Shown here: positions 55,068 through 63,515 of the stretch, in pieces | Layout of the letters: every line of letters starts with the position of its first letter | Numbering within the stretch: the stretch's first letter is position 1 | The notes under the pieces: model-generated | Told to the model about the DNA's origin: nothing | The model's input: only the letters and a program-made list of their open reading frames with translations | Databases searched by the model: none | Made by a program: the position numbers and the translations under genes | Source: Photobacterium kagoshimensis | GTDB lineage: Bacteria; Pseudomonadota; Gammaproteobacteria; Enterobacterales; Vibrionaceae | Length of the DNA stretch: 64,000 bases | Direction of reading: 5' to 3' | NCBI RefSeq assembly: GCF_050337045.1 | Contig: NZ_JAKJSO010000009.1 | Coordinates: 62,001-126,000, forward strand

Positions 55068-55865
55068 ATGAGTACAGATCGCCGTCGTGGTTTTATGCGT
55101 GTGTCTGAACATCAGGCACAAGAACTTGAGCGCTGGGCGTTTCCAGATTATGCCGACGAGCAACTCGAGCCTCGAGATAACGCGATTAACTTTGACCCAC
55201 AATGGGAACCTGAGCCATTAGAACCAGAAGAAGAACCTGGTCCGCCGCCATTAACCGCGGCAGATTTAGATGATATTCGACAGTCCGCCTACGAAGAAGG
55301 GCAGGCGGAAGGACGTACTTCTGGTCACAATGAAGGCTTTGATATCGGTAAGCAAGAAGGCCTTGAGGCGGGATTGCTGGAAGGCCGAGAACAAGGTCAT
55401 GCTGAAGGGTTACAACAGGGCCAAGCTGAAATTGCCGCTCATGTTACTGCCTTGGTAACGCTGGCAGAGCAATTAGCCACGCCACTTCAGCAGCTTGATG
55501 GTGAAGTCGAAAAGCAACTTGTTGCGATGGCAACGAGTTTGGCAAAAGAACTTATTCGAGTGGAAGTGCAAACTAACCCTCAAGTGATATTGCAGACGGT
55601 ACGTGAAGTGATTGCGGAATTGCCGATGGCTGAGCGTACCGTTACGCTACAAGTTCATCCTGATGATCTTGAGATTATTCGTGACGCTTATAGTGAGGAA
55701 GATCTTGAAGATCGGCAATGGAAGCTGCAAGCGGAGCCTGCAATGAACCGTGGTGATCTTCATGTCCAATCGGGTGACTCGAGTGTCGGTTTCTTTATGG
55801 ATGATCGCATTCGCCAGCTACTGCAGCAGTTTCAAGGTGTGAATCAACAACATGGTGGTGAGTAA
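55068..55865 (+). CDS. fliH: Flagellar export ATPase regulator FliH
   Basis: 265 residues: acidic Pro/Glu-rich N-terminus, a central glycine-repeat helix (EEGQAEGRTSGHNEGFDIGK, then EGLEAGLLEGREQGHAEGLQ) giving the GxxxG pattern of FliH, and the C-terminal domain with LAKELIRVEVQTNP. Binds and restrains FliI. Stop and fliI start overlap (TAATG). Confidence 0.94.
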   Translation: MSTDRRRGFMRVSEHQAQELERWAFPDYADEQLEPRDNAINFDPQWEPEPLEPEEEPGPPPLTAADLDDIRQSAYEEGQAEGRTSGHNEGFDIGKQEGLEAGLLEGREQGHAEGLQQGQAEIAAHVTALVTLAEQLATPLQQLDGEVEKQLVAMATSLAKELIRVEVQTNPQVILQTVREVIAELPMAERTVTLQVHPDDLEIIRDAYSEEDLEDRQWKLQAEPAMNRGDLHVQSGDSSVGFFMDDRIRQLLQQFQGVNQQHGGE

Positions 55866-57385
55866 TGTCATCACCATATTCTGAGCCTTCGCTAACGGAT
55901 GATCCGCAACAACCTTTATCACATCAAGACGATCTGAATACCCAAACACTGAATACTCAAACAGACATCGGTTTACCAGAGGCTTTTCAGGGTACAGAGC
56001 CTTCGATGAATGCTGAAATCACGCCAGCTATGCCTGAGCCCGTGTCAGTCACACCTGCGCATGTTTCTCCTAATTTCGCGCAAAAGCTATCTCAGTATCA
56101 AACTCAAGGCTTAGCGTCTCGTCCTGTGGCCTCAGGGCGGTTAGTGCGCGTTGTTGGTTTAACATTGGAAGCGATAGGGTGCCGAGCCCCTGTTGGTAGT
56201 TTGTGCAAAGTCGAAACCTTAAAAGGTGAAATGGAAGCCGAAGTGGTCGGCTTTTCAGGTGATACCTTATTTTTGATGCCCAGCGAGCAGTTAACTGGGA
56301 TCATGCCGGGCGCCAAAGTAACCCCCATTACTGAAGCCGCGGGGATCCCGGTTGGCATGGCGCTCCTTGGCCGAGTCATCGATGGCGTGGGTAATCCACT
56401 TGATGGCTTGGGTGATATCTTTACCGCAGAGCGTGCAGCGTTTAATGCGGAACCGATTAATCCCTTGTCACGCAAACCGATCAAAGAACCGCTCGATGTG
56501 GGCCTTAAAGCCATTAATGGGCTATTAACTGTAGGTAAAGGCCAGCGTATTGGGCTCTTTGCCGGTTCTGGTGTGGGTAAATCGGTGACGCTAGGCATGA
56601 TGACCCGAGGCACGACAGCGCAGGTCGTTGTGGTTGGCTTGATTGGTGAGCGTGGCCGTGAAGTAAAAGAGTTTATCGATGAGATCCTGGGGCAGGAAGG
56701 ACGGGCGCGTGCCGTTGTGGTGGCTGCACCAGCCGATGCCTCGCCATTAATGCGTTTAAAAGGCTGTCAAACGGCACTGACGATTGCGGAATACTTTCGC
56801 GATCAAGGGCTAGATGTTCTGCTGTTAATGGACTCACTGACCCGCTTTGCACAAGCGCAGCGTGAAATAGCCTTGTCAGTGGGTGAGCCGCCAGCGACCA
56901 AAGGTTATCCGCCATCGGTCTTTGCTAAATTGCCAGCCCTCGTGGAACGCGCAGGTAATGGTAATGAAAACCAAGGCTCTATTACGGCCTTTTTTACGGT
57001 ATTAACCGAAGGCGATGATTTACAAGACCCGATAGCCGATGCATCGCGAGCCATTTTGGATGGTCACATTGTCTTGTCGCGCGAAATGGCTGATGCGGGT
57101 CATTATCCTGCAATTGATGTTGAGCGCTCAGTGAGTCGTGTAATGCCGGCGATTGTTGATGACGAGCACATGCTGATGTCGAAAGCGGTGCGACAGGTGC
57201 TTTCGATTTGCCGTAAAAATCAGGACTTGGTCTCAATCGGTGCTTATAAGCCAGGAACAGATCCTGCGATTGATCAAGCGTTTGTATTGAAACCCAAGTT
57301 GGATATGTATTTACAGCAACAGATGAAAGAGTCTGTGCCGTATCAAATGTGTGTCAATATGCTTAGAAGCACACTCAGCGGGTAA
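55865..57385 (+). CDS. fliI: Flagellum-specific export ATPase FliI, with long N-terminal extension
   Basis: 506 residues. The ATPase core starts at about residue 68 (SPNFAQKLSQYQ) and has Walker A AGSGVGKS (233-240), GLIGERGREVKEFI and LLLMDSLTRFAQAQREIALS. Usual FliI length is about 440. The extra 60 or so residues are acidic, Pro/Thr-rich, with a small internal duplication (NTQTLNTQT). The first ATG overlaps the fliH stop, so this start is well supported, though an internal Met48 is possible. Confidence 0.95.
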   Translation: MSSPYSEPSLTDDPQQPLSHQDDLNTQTLNTQTDIGLPEAFQGTEPSMNAEITPAMPEPVSVTPAHVSPNFAQKLSQYQTQGLASRPVASGRLVRVVGLTLEAIGCRAPVGSLCKVETLKGEMEAEVVGFSGDTLFLMPSEQLTGIMPGAKVTPITEAAGIPVGMALLGRVIDGVGNPLDGLGDIFTAERAAFNAEPINPLSRKPIKEPLDVGLKAINGLLTVGKGQRIGLFAGSGVGKSVTLGMMTRGTTAQVVVVGLIGERGREVKEFIDEILGQEGRARAVVVAAPADASPLMRLKGCQTALTIAEYFRDQGLDVLLLMDSLTRFAQAQREIALSVGEPPATKGYPPSVFAKLPALVERAGNGNENQGSITAFFTVLTEGDDLQDPIADASRAILDGHIVLSREMADAGHYPAIDVERSVSRVMPAIVDDEHMLMSKAVRQVLSICRKNQDLVSIGAYKPGTDPAIDQAFVLKPKLDMYLQQQMKESVPYQMCVNMLRSTLSG

Positions 57386-57403
57386 TTTTAACGTCGGTTT
57401 TTT

Positions 57404-57847
57404 ATGCCAAATAGTGCCTTACAACTTATCCTCGAACGTGCCAAAGAGGATGAACATCAAGCCTCTTTAGCACTTAATAACGCCCGTAATGAGCGTGATA
57501 ACTACTTGATTCAATTGCAGCAAATTGAACAATACCGACTTGACTATTGTAAGCAGTTGTCTAGTCGCGGTCAGGCCGGTCTGACTGCCAGTAACTATAA
57601 CCATTTACAGAAATTCTTAACACAGCTTGATGAAACCCTAGCCAAGCAGCGAATGGCTGGTGCGCAATTTGATGAACAAGTTAGTGCCTGTAGCGAGTAT
57701 TGGCAAGAGATCAGAAAAAAGCGCCGCTCCATCGAATGGTTATTAGAGAAAAAACAAACTGAACGCCAACAGATGCTTGATAAACAAGAGCAAAAAATGA
57801 TGGATGAATTTTCAACCTTACAATTTGCCCGTCGCCATTTACGCTAA
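57404..57847 (+). CDS. fliJ: Flagellar export chaperone escort FliJ
   Basis: Coiled-coil protein of 147 residues, rich in Gln, Glu and Arg (ILERAKEDEHQASLALNNAR; RRSIEWLLEKKQTERQQMLD), typical of FliJ, which sits in the export-ATPase ring. Ends fliEFGHIJ; fliK has a new promoter. Confidence 0.94.
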   Translation: MPNSALQLILERAKEDEHQASLALNNARNERDNYLIQLQQIEQYRLDYCKQLSSRGQAGLTASNYNHLQKFLTQLDETLAKQRMAGAQFDEQVSACSEYWQEIRKKRRSIEWLLEKKQTERQQMLDKQEQKMMDEFSTLQFARRHLR

Positions 57848-57891
57848 TTATACTCACACCATTGAGCTTGCACGCCATGGTATTGGAGCTG

Positions 57892-57909
57892 TTGGCTTGA
57901 TTTTTGCAT
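57892..57909 (+). promoter_or_regulatory. Sigma-54 promoter of the fliKLMNOPQR operon
   Basis: TTGGCTTGATTTTTGCAT: -24 GG (57894-57895), -12 GC (57906-57907), ten bases between. The fliK ATG is 49 bp downstream of the element. Confidence 0.85.
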
Positions 57910-57957
57910 TAATATTACATTCATTGTATTGTGATTTTTTCTTGTTGATGAGTGTTT

Positions 57958-59925
57958 ATGAGCCTGTCTAGCTTAATGCCTTTTAATTTTTCTTCTGCCG
58001 CTAAAGCAGCGCCGAATGTTGATAAAACAGCAGCGAAAGGTGTGGAAAGTGGAAGTGGTTTTTCTGAAGAATTACAACAGGCTAGTGCTAGCTCAGACAC
58101 GTCGTCATCATCATCTTCTGCCGTGAATAAAGCCCCATCACATAGCAGTGACCTCGTATCTGAAGACACTAAACAATCAGTAAATGCCAGTGGCGAGAAA
58201 ATGACGGCGGAGCAGAGTGAATCTGCTGAGTCTGCTGAGTCTGCTGAGTCTGCTGAGTCTGCTGATCATGACGCTGAGATCGGCATCGCGACTCAACAGG
58301 GTGGTTTAGCGCCATCGGATGCTGTGGAGATGAATGATGAAGCTCAACTTGTTTCATCGAGTCAACAAGTTAGCACCATAAATGATAACGAACTTACTTC
58401 GAATAAAATCGCCACAAATGAAACGGCTCCTGAGGAAAGTTCGGTTGCTAGCTCGGCTGCAATGGGTCACTCTGCAAATACGGCTATTGCCGATAATCAA
58501 CAGCAAAGCCAAGCAAAACAACAGACGATGACAGAAGGTGAAGCCTTTTTAAGTCAGATGAATGCGGCAAATAAACAATTGCCAGCGAAAGAGTCCTCAG
58601 CGCAGTCTGCAACCAAAGATGCAGATGGCAATTCCTTGCCAGTGGGAGCAGCTTTAGTCGCAAGTCAATCACTCGATGGCACAATGCCAGCGACGACTGC
58701 GGCTGATAAAACGGCCATGCAGAGTCCAGTCGATAGCCCTGAATCATTAGCGCATGTTTTTGCAAGCTCTTCTGCTGCGGGTTCCGTAGGAGCGCTTGGT
58801 GCGAATGAGGCTCAAGCCTCTGTTTCCAGTGGCGAAGCGGAAGCGGCAATGAATGCCACGGCGTCAGGTGCAACTGAGGCCAGCCAAGCTATTGCTGCGT
58901 CTGGTGTTATTGGCGTGGCTGCAGCAAACAATACGCATGTAGACCCTGCTCTTGATGGTATGAGTGACGGTGTTAGTGATGGTGCAACGGAAAACGCGGC
59001 AGGCAAAGCAGGCAGTGCCGCTGCATTAGCCAGTAGTACTAACGCGGGGGCTGCAACAACCAGTAATGCGGTAAATAATATTCCGTGGTCATCGAGTGCA
59101 GTTACAACGCCAACTGCGATGGATAGTGCAGTTACAACGCCAACTGCGATGGATAGTGCGGGTGCATCAAGTGCTAACGTCATGGGGGGGCTTGCCGTTG
59201 GGGCTGGTGTTGCGGCTACAAGTGGTGACGGCACGACAAGTACCGATATTGATTATTCTAACGCAATGCTCGCTGGTGGTGTGGTTGCTGCAACGGATGA
59301 TCAGCAAGATCCCACTACAAGCACACCCGCGAATGAGTCAGCGGCTGCGACAACCAGTACCGTGACTGCGGGCAGCTTGACCATGCAGCAAGCGGCAAAG
59401 GCTGATGCTCTTGCACAAACTCAGACCCCGATTCAGCTGAGCAAAGAGCAAGGCGGCGATGAGCTAGCGGAAAAAGTGAATATCATGATGTCGAAAAACT
59501 TAAAGCATGTTGATATTCGGCTAGACCCACCTGAGCTCGGTAAAGTACAAATAAAATTATCGATGAACCAAGATCAAGCATCGATCCAGTTTACTGCCGC
59601 CAATGCTCAAACCCGTGAACTGTTGGAACATTCTATGCCACGGTTGCGTGAACTCATGCAGCAGCAAGGTGTGCAATTAGCACAAACATCAGTGCAGCAA
59701 GATACTAGCCGTCAGCAAACAGCGGGCCAGTCTTTTATGGGGCAGCAAGGTCAGCAAGCGAATGGGCAAGAAACGGCTAACAGTGGACAACAAGGTGGTA
59801 CGTCGAGTGGTCATAGCAATGGTAACGGGCAGGGGCAAGGCGAAGGGCACTGGGGTATGAGTGACGGTGAATCGCTAGAAATGTATGCAACACCAGCAAA
59901 CGATCGTGTCGATTACTATGCTTAA
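57958..59925 (+). CDS. fliK: Hook-length control protein FliK, long and repeat-bearing
   Basis: 655 residues from ATG 57958 (a GTG two codons earlier is in frame). A very long Ala/Ser/Thr-rich ruler region (about 1-490) is followed by the FliK C-terminal switch domain (VDIRLDPPELGKVQIKLSMN, NAQTRELLEHSMPRLRELMQ) and a Gln/Gly-rich tail. Two in-frame tandem repeats lie in the ruler: five ESA units and a 10-residue duplication. It measures the hook and flips export specificity through FlhB. First gene of the fliK operon. Confidence 0.94.
   Translation: MSLSSLMPFNFSSAAKAAPNVDKTAAKGVESGSGFSEELQQASASSDTSSSSSSAVNKAPSHSSDLVSEDTKQSVNASGEKMTAEQSESAESAESAESAESADHDAEIGIATQQGGLAPSDAVEMNDEAQLVSSSQQVSTINDNELTSNKIATNETAPEESSVASSAAMGHSANTAIADNQQQSQAKQQTMTEGEAFLSQMNAANKQLPAKESSAQSATKDADGNSLPVGAALVASQSLDGTMPATTAADKTAMQSPVDSPESLAHVFASSSAAGSVGALGANEAQASVSSGEAEAAMNATASGATEASQAIAASGVIGVAAANNTHVDPALDGMSDGVSDGATENAAGKAGSAAALASSTNAGAATTSNAVNNIPWSSSAVTTPTAMDSAVTTPTAMDSAGASSANVMGGLAVGAGVAATSGDGTTSTDIDYSNAMLAGGVVAATDDQQDPTTSTPANESAAATTSTVTAGSLTMQQAAKADALAQTQTPIQLSKEQGGDELAEKVNIMMSKNLKHVDIRLDPPELGKVQIKLSMNQDQASIQFTAANAQTRELLEHSMPRLRELMQQQGVQLAQTSVQQDTSRQQTAGQSFMGQQGQQANGQETANSGQQGGTSSGHSNGNGQGQGEGHWGMSDGESLEMYATPANDRVDYYA
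58219..58263 (+). repeat. Tandem 9-bp repeat (5 units) inside fliK
   Basis: Five consecutive units encoding Glu-Ser-Ala: the first GAATCTGCT, the other four GAGTCTGCT. In frame, so gain or loss of units would change the length of the FliK ruler without a frameshift. Confidence 0.95.
59101..59160 (+). repeat. Tandem 30-bp duplication inside fliK
   Basis: Two adjacent 30-bp units differing only in their last base, encoding VTTPTAMDSA followed by VTTPTAMDSA. The six bases before the first unit continue the repeat. Near identity suggests a recent slippage or duplication event. Confidence 0.95.
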
Positions 59926-59991
59926 GCACAAAAATACACGACAATAGGCACATTGGATTGGCTTAGGTTTAATAAAGTATAAAGAGGAAGC

Positions 59992-60480
59992 ATGGCAGAC
60001 GAGTTACAAGAAACGGGCAGCAAGAAAAAGCTCATCATCATTATAGCGGCTGTGGTTGTTCTTTTAATCGGTGGTGGTGCCGCTGCATGGTTTATGATGG
60101 GTGATGACACACCCGTAGTGGCTGAATCTACGGATACCACAGCTAAATCGACAAAAACAGAGCCAGCATATTACGTGACTTTGCCACAGCCTTTTATCTT
60201 TAATGTGACAGGTGATAAGCGTGATCGCCTAGTTCAAGTTAAAGTGCAATTAATGGTGCGCGGTGACGATAACGAATCAACTGCCAAACAGCATGTTCCT
60301 TTGATTGAAAGTACCCTGCTACAAACCTTTGGTGCCGCAACAGTAGAAGAACTACGCACGCCAAATGGCCGCGTGGAACTACGTGAAAAAGCACTGCAAT
60401 CTGTGCAAGGTGCGCTGCAAAAAGTCTCGGGTCGACAAGTGATCGAGCGTGTTTTATTTACTGGCTTTGTAATGCAATAG
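59992..60480 (+). CDS. fliL: Basal-body-associated protein FliL
   Basis: 162 residues. Lysine-rich start, one TM segment (about 13-34, LIIIIAAVVVLLIGGGAAAW), then a periplasmic domain with YVTLPQPFIFNVTGDKRDRL and the C-terminal RQVIERVLFTGFVMQ. Supports stator function. fliM follows after 7 bp. Confidence 0.96.
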   Translation: MADELQETGSKKKLIIIIAAVVVLLIGGGAAAWFMMGDDTPVVAESTDTTAKSTKTEPAYYVTLPQPFIFNVTGDKRDRLVQVKVQLMVRGDDNESTAKQHVPLIESTLLQTFGAATVEELRTPNGRVELREKALQSVQGALQKVSGRQVIERVLFTGFVMQ

Positions 60481-60487
60481 GTTCAAT

Positions 60488-61534
60488 GTGAGTGATCTAT
60501 TAACCCAAGACGAAATTGATGCGCTCTTACACGGTGTTGATGACGTAGAAGATGATGATAACCTCGATGATGGTGGCACCAGTAATGCCACTACTTTCGA
60601 CTTCTCATCGCAAGATCGTATTGTTCGTGGGCGAATGCCTACGCTTGAATTGATCAACGAACGCTTTGCCCGCCATATGCGTATTAGCCTCTTTAATATG
60701 CTACGTAAAACGGCTGAAGTGTCGATCAATGGCGTGCAAATGATCAAGTTTGGTGAATACCAAAATACCTTATACGTCCCAACCAGCCTGAATATGGTGC
60801 GCTTTCGTCCTTTGAAAGGTACCGGGCTTATCACCATGGAAGCGCGTTTGGTTTTCATCTTGGTGGAAAACTTCTTTGGTGGTGATGGGCGTTTTCACGC
60901 CAAAATCGAAGGCCGTGAATTTACCCCAACCGAGCGTCGTATTGTTCAAATGCTATTGAAGTTAGTGTTTGAAGATTACCGCGAGGCGTGGTCGCCAGTC
61001 ATGGGGGTCGAGTTTGAATACCTCGACTCTGAAGTAAACCCAACCATGGCCAACATTGTCAGCCCTACTGAAGTGATTGTGGTGAGCTCTTTCCATATTG
61101 AAGTCGATGGTGGCGGCGGAGATTTCCACGTGGTGATGCCATATTCGATGGTTGAGCCTATCCGTGAATTGCTAGATGCCGGTGTACAGTCCGACAAAAT
61201 GGATACCGACGTTCGTTGGAGTAAAGCACTGCGTGATGAAATTATGGATGTACCGGTGAACATGCGGGCTAAGTTGCTCGATGTTGATTTATCACTGCGA
61301 GACTTGATGGAACTGCAAACAGGCGATGTCATCCCCATCGATATGCCAGAAGCGGCAACTGTGTTTGTCGAAGATTTACCAACATATCGCGCCAAAATGG
61401 GTAAAGCGGGTGACAACGTGGCGCTAAAAATTACCGAAAAACTGAAACGACCAGATATGGTAAAAACTGATCTGGCCTTCCTCGACCGTGATGCATTAGG
61501 CACAGCGTTGATGGAAATTAATGATGAAGACTAA
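60488..61534 (+). CDS. fliM: Flagellar motor switch protein FliM
   Basis: 348 residues, GTG start. The N-terminal LTQDEIDALLHGV is the CheY-P docking motif. The core has GRMPTLELINERFARHMRIS and FFGGDGRFHAKIEGREFTPT. An ATG two bases earlier is out of frame, so GTG is the start. Confidence 0.97.
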   Translation: MSDLLTQDEIDALLHGVDDVEDDDNLDDGGTSNATTFDFSSQDRIVRGRMPTLELINERFARHMRISLFNMLRKTAEVSINGVQMIKFGEYQNTLYVPTSLNMVRFRPLKGTGLITMEARLVFILVENFFGGDGRFHAKIEGREFTPTERRIVQMLLKLVFEDYREAWSPVMGVEFEYLDSEVNPTMANIVSPTEVIVVSSFHIEVDGGGGDFHVVMPYSMVEPIRELLDAGVQSDKMDTDVRWSKALRDEIMDVPVNMRAKLLDVDLSLRDLMELQTGDVIPIDMPEAATVFVEDLPTYRAKMGKAGDNVALKITEKLKRPDMVKTDLAFLDRDALGTALMEINDED

Positions 61535-61548
61535 CGATAGGTGTAATC

Positions 61549-61938
61549 ATGTCGCAAAATGACCAACAAATCGCAGATGATTGGGCAGCAGCGCTTGCTG
61601 AACAAGCCGATGACGAAGTACAGGCTGCCCCGCTTGAAGAATTGACCGATGACAGTGCGCCAATCAGTGAAGATGAGCGTCGCAAGCTAGATAGCATCAT
61701 GGATATTCCCGTGACTATCTCGATGGAAGTGGGCCGTACTCAAATTAGCATTCGTAATCTACTGCAACTGAACCAAGGTTCTGTGGTTGAGTTAGACCGT
61801 ATTGCAGGTGAATCTTTGGATGTGATGGTTAATGGCACCTTGATTGCACACGGTGAAGTGGTGGTGGTGAATGATAAGTTTGGTATCCGTCTAACGGACG
61901 TTATCAGCCAAACTGAGCGTATTAAGAAACTGCGTTAA
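61549..61938 (+). CDS. fliN: Flagellar motor switch protein FliN
   Basis: 129 residues. Acidic N-terminus and SpoA-type C-terminal domain: DIPVTISMEVGRTQISIRNL, LNQGSVVELDRIAGESLDVM, GEVVVVNDKFGIRLTDVIS. Forms the C-ring base with FliM. Confidence 0.97.
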   Translation: MSQNDQQIADDWAAALAEQADDEVQAAPLEELTDDSAPISEDERRKLDSIMDIPVTISMEVGRTQISIRNLLQLNQGSVVELDRIAGESLDVMVNGTLIAHGEVVVVNDKFGIRLTDVISQTERIKKLR

Positions 61939-61959
61939 TCTCGTGTATCTATAGAGTAA

Positions 61960-62364
61960 ATGGTCGACCAACAAATGATGAAAAAGCTGCTCCCCCTGTT
62001 ACTGACTGGTTTCTCTTTGCCAGCAATGGCAGCGCCACCTGAAGTGAATGTCGCGACAACCTTGGCATCACTGCTGCTCGTTATTATGCTGATCTTGGTA
62101 TTAGCATGGTTATTAAAGCGGTTGCGCTTGCCTGCGATTCAAGGTGATAACAATATGAAAATTGTTAAACAACTGACGGTGGGGCAAAAAGAACGTATTT
62201 TGCTGGTTCAAGTGGGTGACGAGCAGTTATTAGTTGGCGTGACACAACATAATATTTCGTTGCTGAATAAGTTGGAACAACCACTACCAGAGCCTGTGGT
62301 CACACGTCCTGAATTTGCTACTCAGCTGGGCAAAATATTAAAAAACGACGCTAAAACAAAATGA
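61960..62364 (+). CDS. fliO: Flagellar biosynthesis protein FliO
   Basis: 134 residues. Hydrophobic N-terminal segment (KLLPLLLTGFSLPAMA), one TM (about 31-51, LASLLLVIMLILVLAWLLKR) and a short cytoplasmic domain with MKIVKQLTVGQKERILLVQV. Assists FliP assembly. Overlaps fliP by 4 bp (ATGA). Confidence 0.93.
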   Translation: MVDQQMMKKLLPLLLTGFSLPAMAAPPEVNVATTLASLLLVIMLILVLAWLLKRLRLPAIQGDNNMKIVKQLTVGQKERILLVQVGDEQLLVGVTQHNISLLNKLEQPLPEPVVTRPEFATQLGKILKNDAKTK

Positions 62365-63194
62365 TAAAAAATAGCCTAGTGGCTGCATTGTTGGCAGCGT
62401 GCACACTCTTGTTCAGTTTTTCTGCTTTGGCCGAGGTTGAAAACGGCACGGTTAGCGTGACTGAGCAAGCCATGCAAAGTGAGCAAGGTGCCTCCCAAAT
62501 GGTGGCCAAGCGTAATGGCACAGGGATCCCCGCTTTTTCTGTCAGTGTAAACCCTGATGGGACAGAGGATTACTCCGTTACTTTGCAGATACTGGCTTTG
62601 ATGACAGCGCTGGGTTTTTTACCCGCCATCATTATTTTGATGACATCCTTTACCCGAATTGTGGTCGTTATGTCGATTCTGCGTCAAGCCATGGGCTTGC
62701 AACAAACGCCATCGAATCAGGTGATTATCGGTATTGCCTTATTCATGACGTTTTATGTGATGTCACCGGTGATCGACAAAATAAATACTCAAGCGGTGCA
62801 GCCGTATATCAACGAAGAAATTAACGCAGAGCAAGCGTTTACCGCAGCGCAAGATCCGCTGCGCCAGTTCATGTTAAAACAAACCCGTGTTAAAGATCTC
62901 GAAAGCTTCGTAAACATGTCGGGCTCATCGGCAACGGATCCGCAAGAAGTGCCGATGACAGTGCTGATCCCTGCGTTTATTACTTCTGAATTGAAAACGG
63001 CTTTCCAAATCGGCTTTATGCTGTTTTTGCCTTTTTTGATCATTGACCTGGTGGTTGCTTCGGTCTTGATGGCAATGGGTATGATGATGCTATCACCTAT
63101 GATTGTCTCTTTGCCGTTTAAGCTGATGTTGTTCGTGCTGGTGGATGGCTGGAACTTAATACTGTCAACGCTAGCGGGCAGTTTTGGCACTTAG
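62361..63194 (+). CDS. fliP: Flagellar export gate protein FliP
   Basis: 277 residues. Cleavable signal peptide (about 1-24), then TM segments with the family signatures LMTALGFLPAIIILMTSFTR and IVVVMSILRQAMGLQQTPSN, and the C-terminal DLVVASVLMAMGMMMLSPMI. Core of the export gate with FliQ and FliR. Confidence 0.97.
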   Translation: MIKNSLVAALLAACTLLFSFSALAEVENGTVSVTEQAMQSEQGASQMVAKRNGTGIPAFSVSVNPDGTEDYSVTLQILALMTALGFLPAIIILMTSFTRIVVVMSILRQAMGLQQTPSNQVIIGIALFMTFYVMSPVIDKINTQAVQPYINEEINAEQAFTAAQDPLRQFMLKQTRVKDLESFVNMSGSSATDPQEVPMTVLIPAFITSELKTAFQIGFMLFLPFLIIDLVVASVLMAMGMMMLSPMIVSLPFKLMLFVLVDGWNLILSTLAGSFGT

Positions 63195-63211
63195 CCTTTA
63201 GAGGATGGCGC

Positions 63212-63481
63212 ATGACACCTGAAGCGTTTGTCGAAATATTTCAAGATGCACTCTACATGGTACTGATCATGGTGTGCATGATTGTTATTCCCGGCTTATT
63301 GGTTGGCTTGATTGTGGCTGTTTTTCAGGCCGCAACCTCGATCAACGAACAAACCTTGAGTTTCTTACCGCGTTTGATTGCGACTCTGCTGGCCTTGATG
63401 TTATTTGGTCACGCAATGACAACCATGCTGATGGATTACTTTTACCGCGTGATTGAGCGGATCCCACAGCTGCTCTATTAG
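63212..63481 (+). CDS. fliQ: Flagellar export gate protein FliQ
   Basis: 89 residues with two TM segments: LYMVLIMVCMIVIPGLLVGL and LIATLLALMLFGHAMTTMLM, and the signature FQAATSINEQTLSFLPRL between them. Part of the FliPQR gate. Confidence 0.97.
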   Translation: MTPEAFVEIFQDALYMVLIMVCMIVIPGLLVGLIVAVFQAATSINEQTLSFLPRLIATLLALMLFGHAMTTMLMDYFYRVIERIPQLLY

Positions 63482-63515
63482 TGAATAGACTTATGATGAT
63501 GGCACCAGCGGGCCG

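Noticed and set aside
56104..56613. 169-codon ORF antisense to fliI
   Set aside because: Shadow of the conserved fliI coding frame; no start signal or family match.
58219..58263. Short direct repeats considered as a CRISPR-like array
   Set aside because: Units are contiguous 9-mers without spacers and lie in frame inside fliK.
60976..61503. 175-codon ORF antisense to fliM
   Set aside because: Shadow frame of fliM, Ser-rich and without ribosome site.
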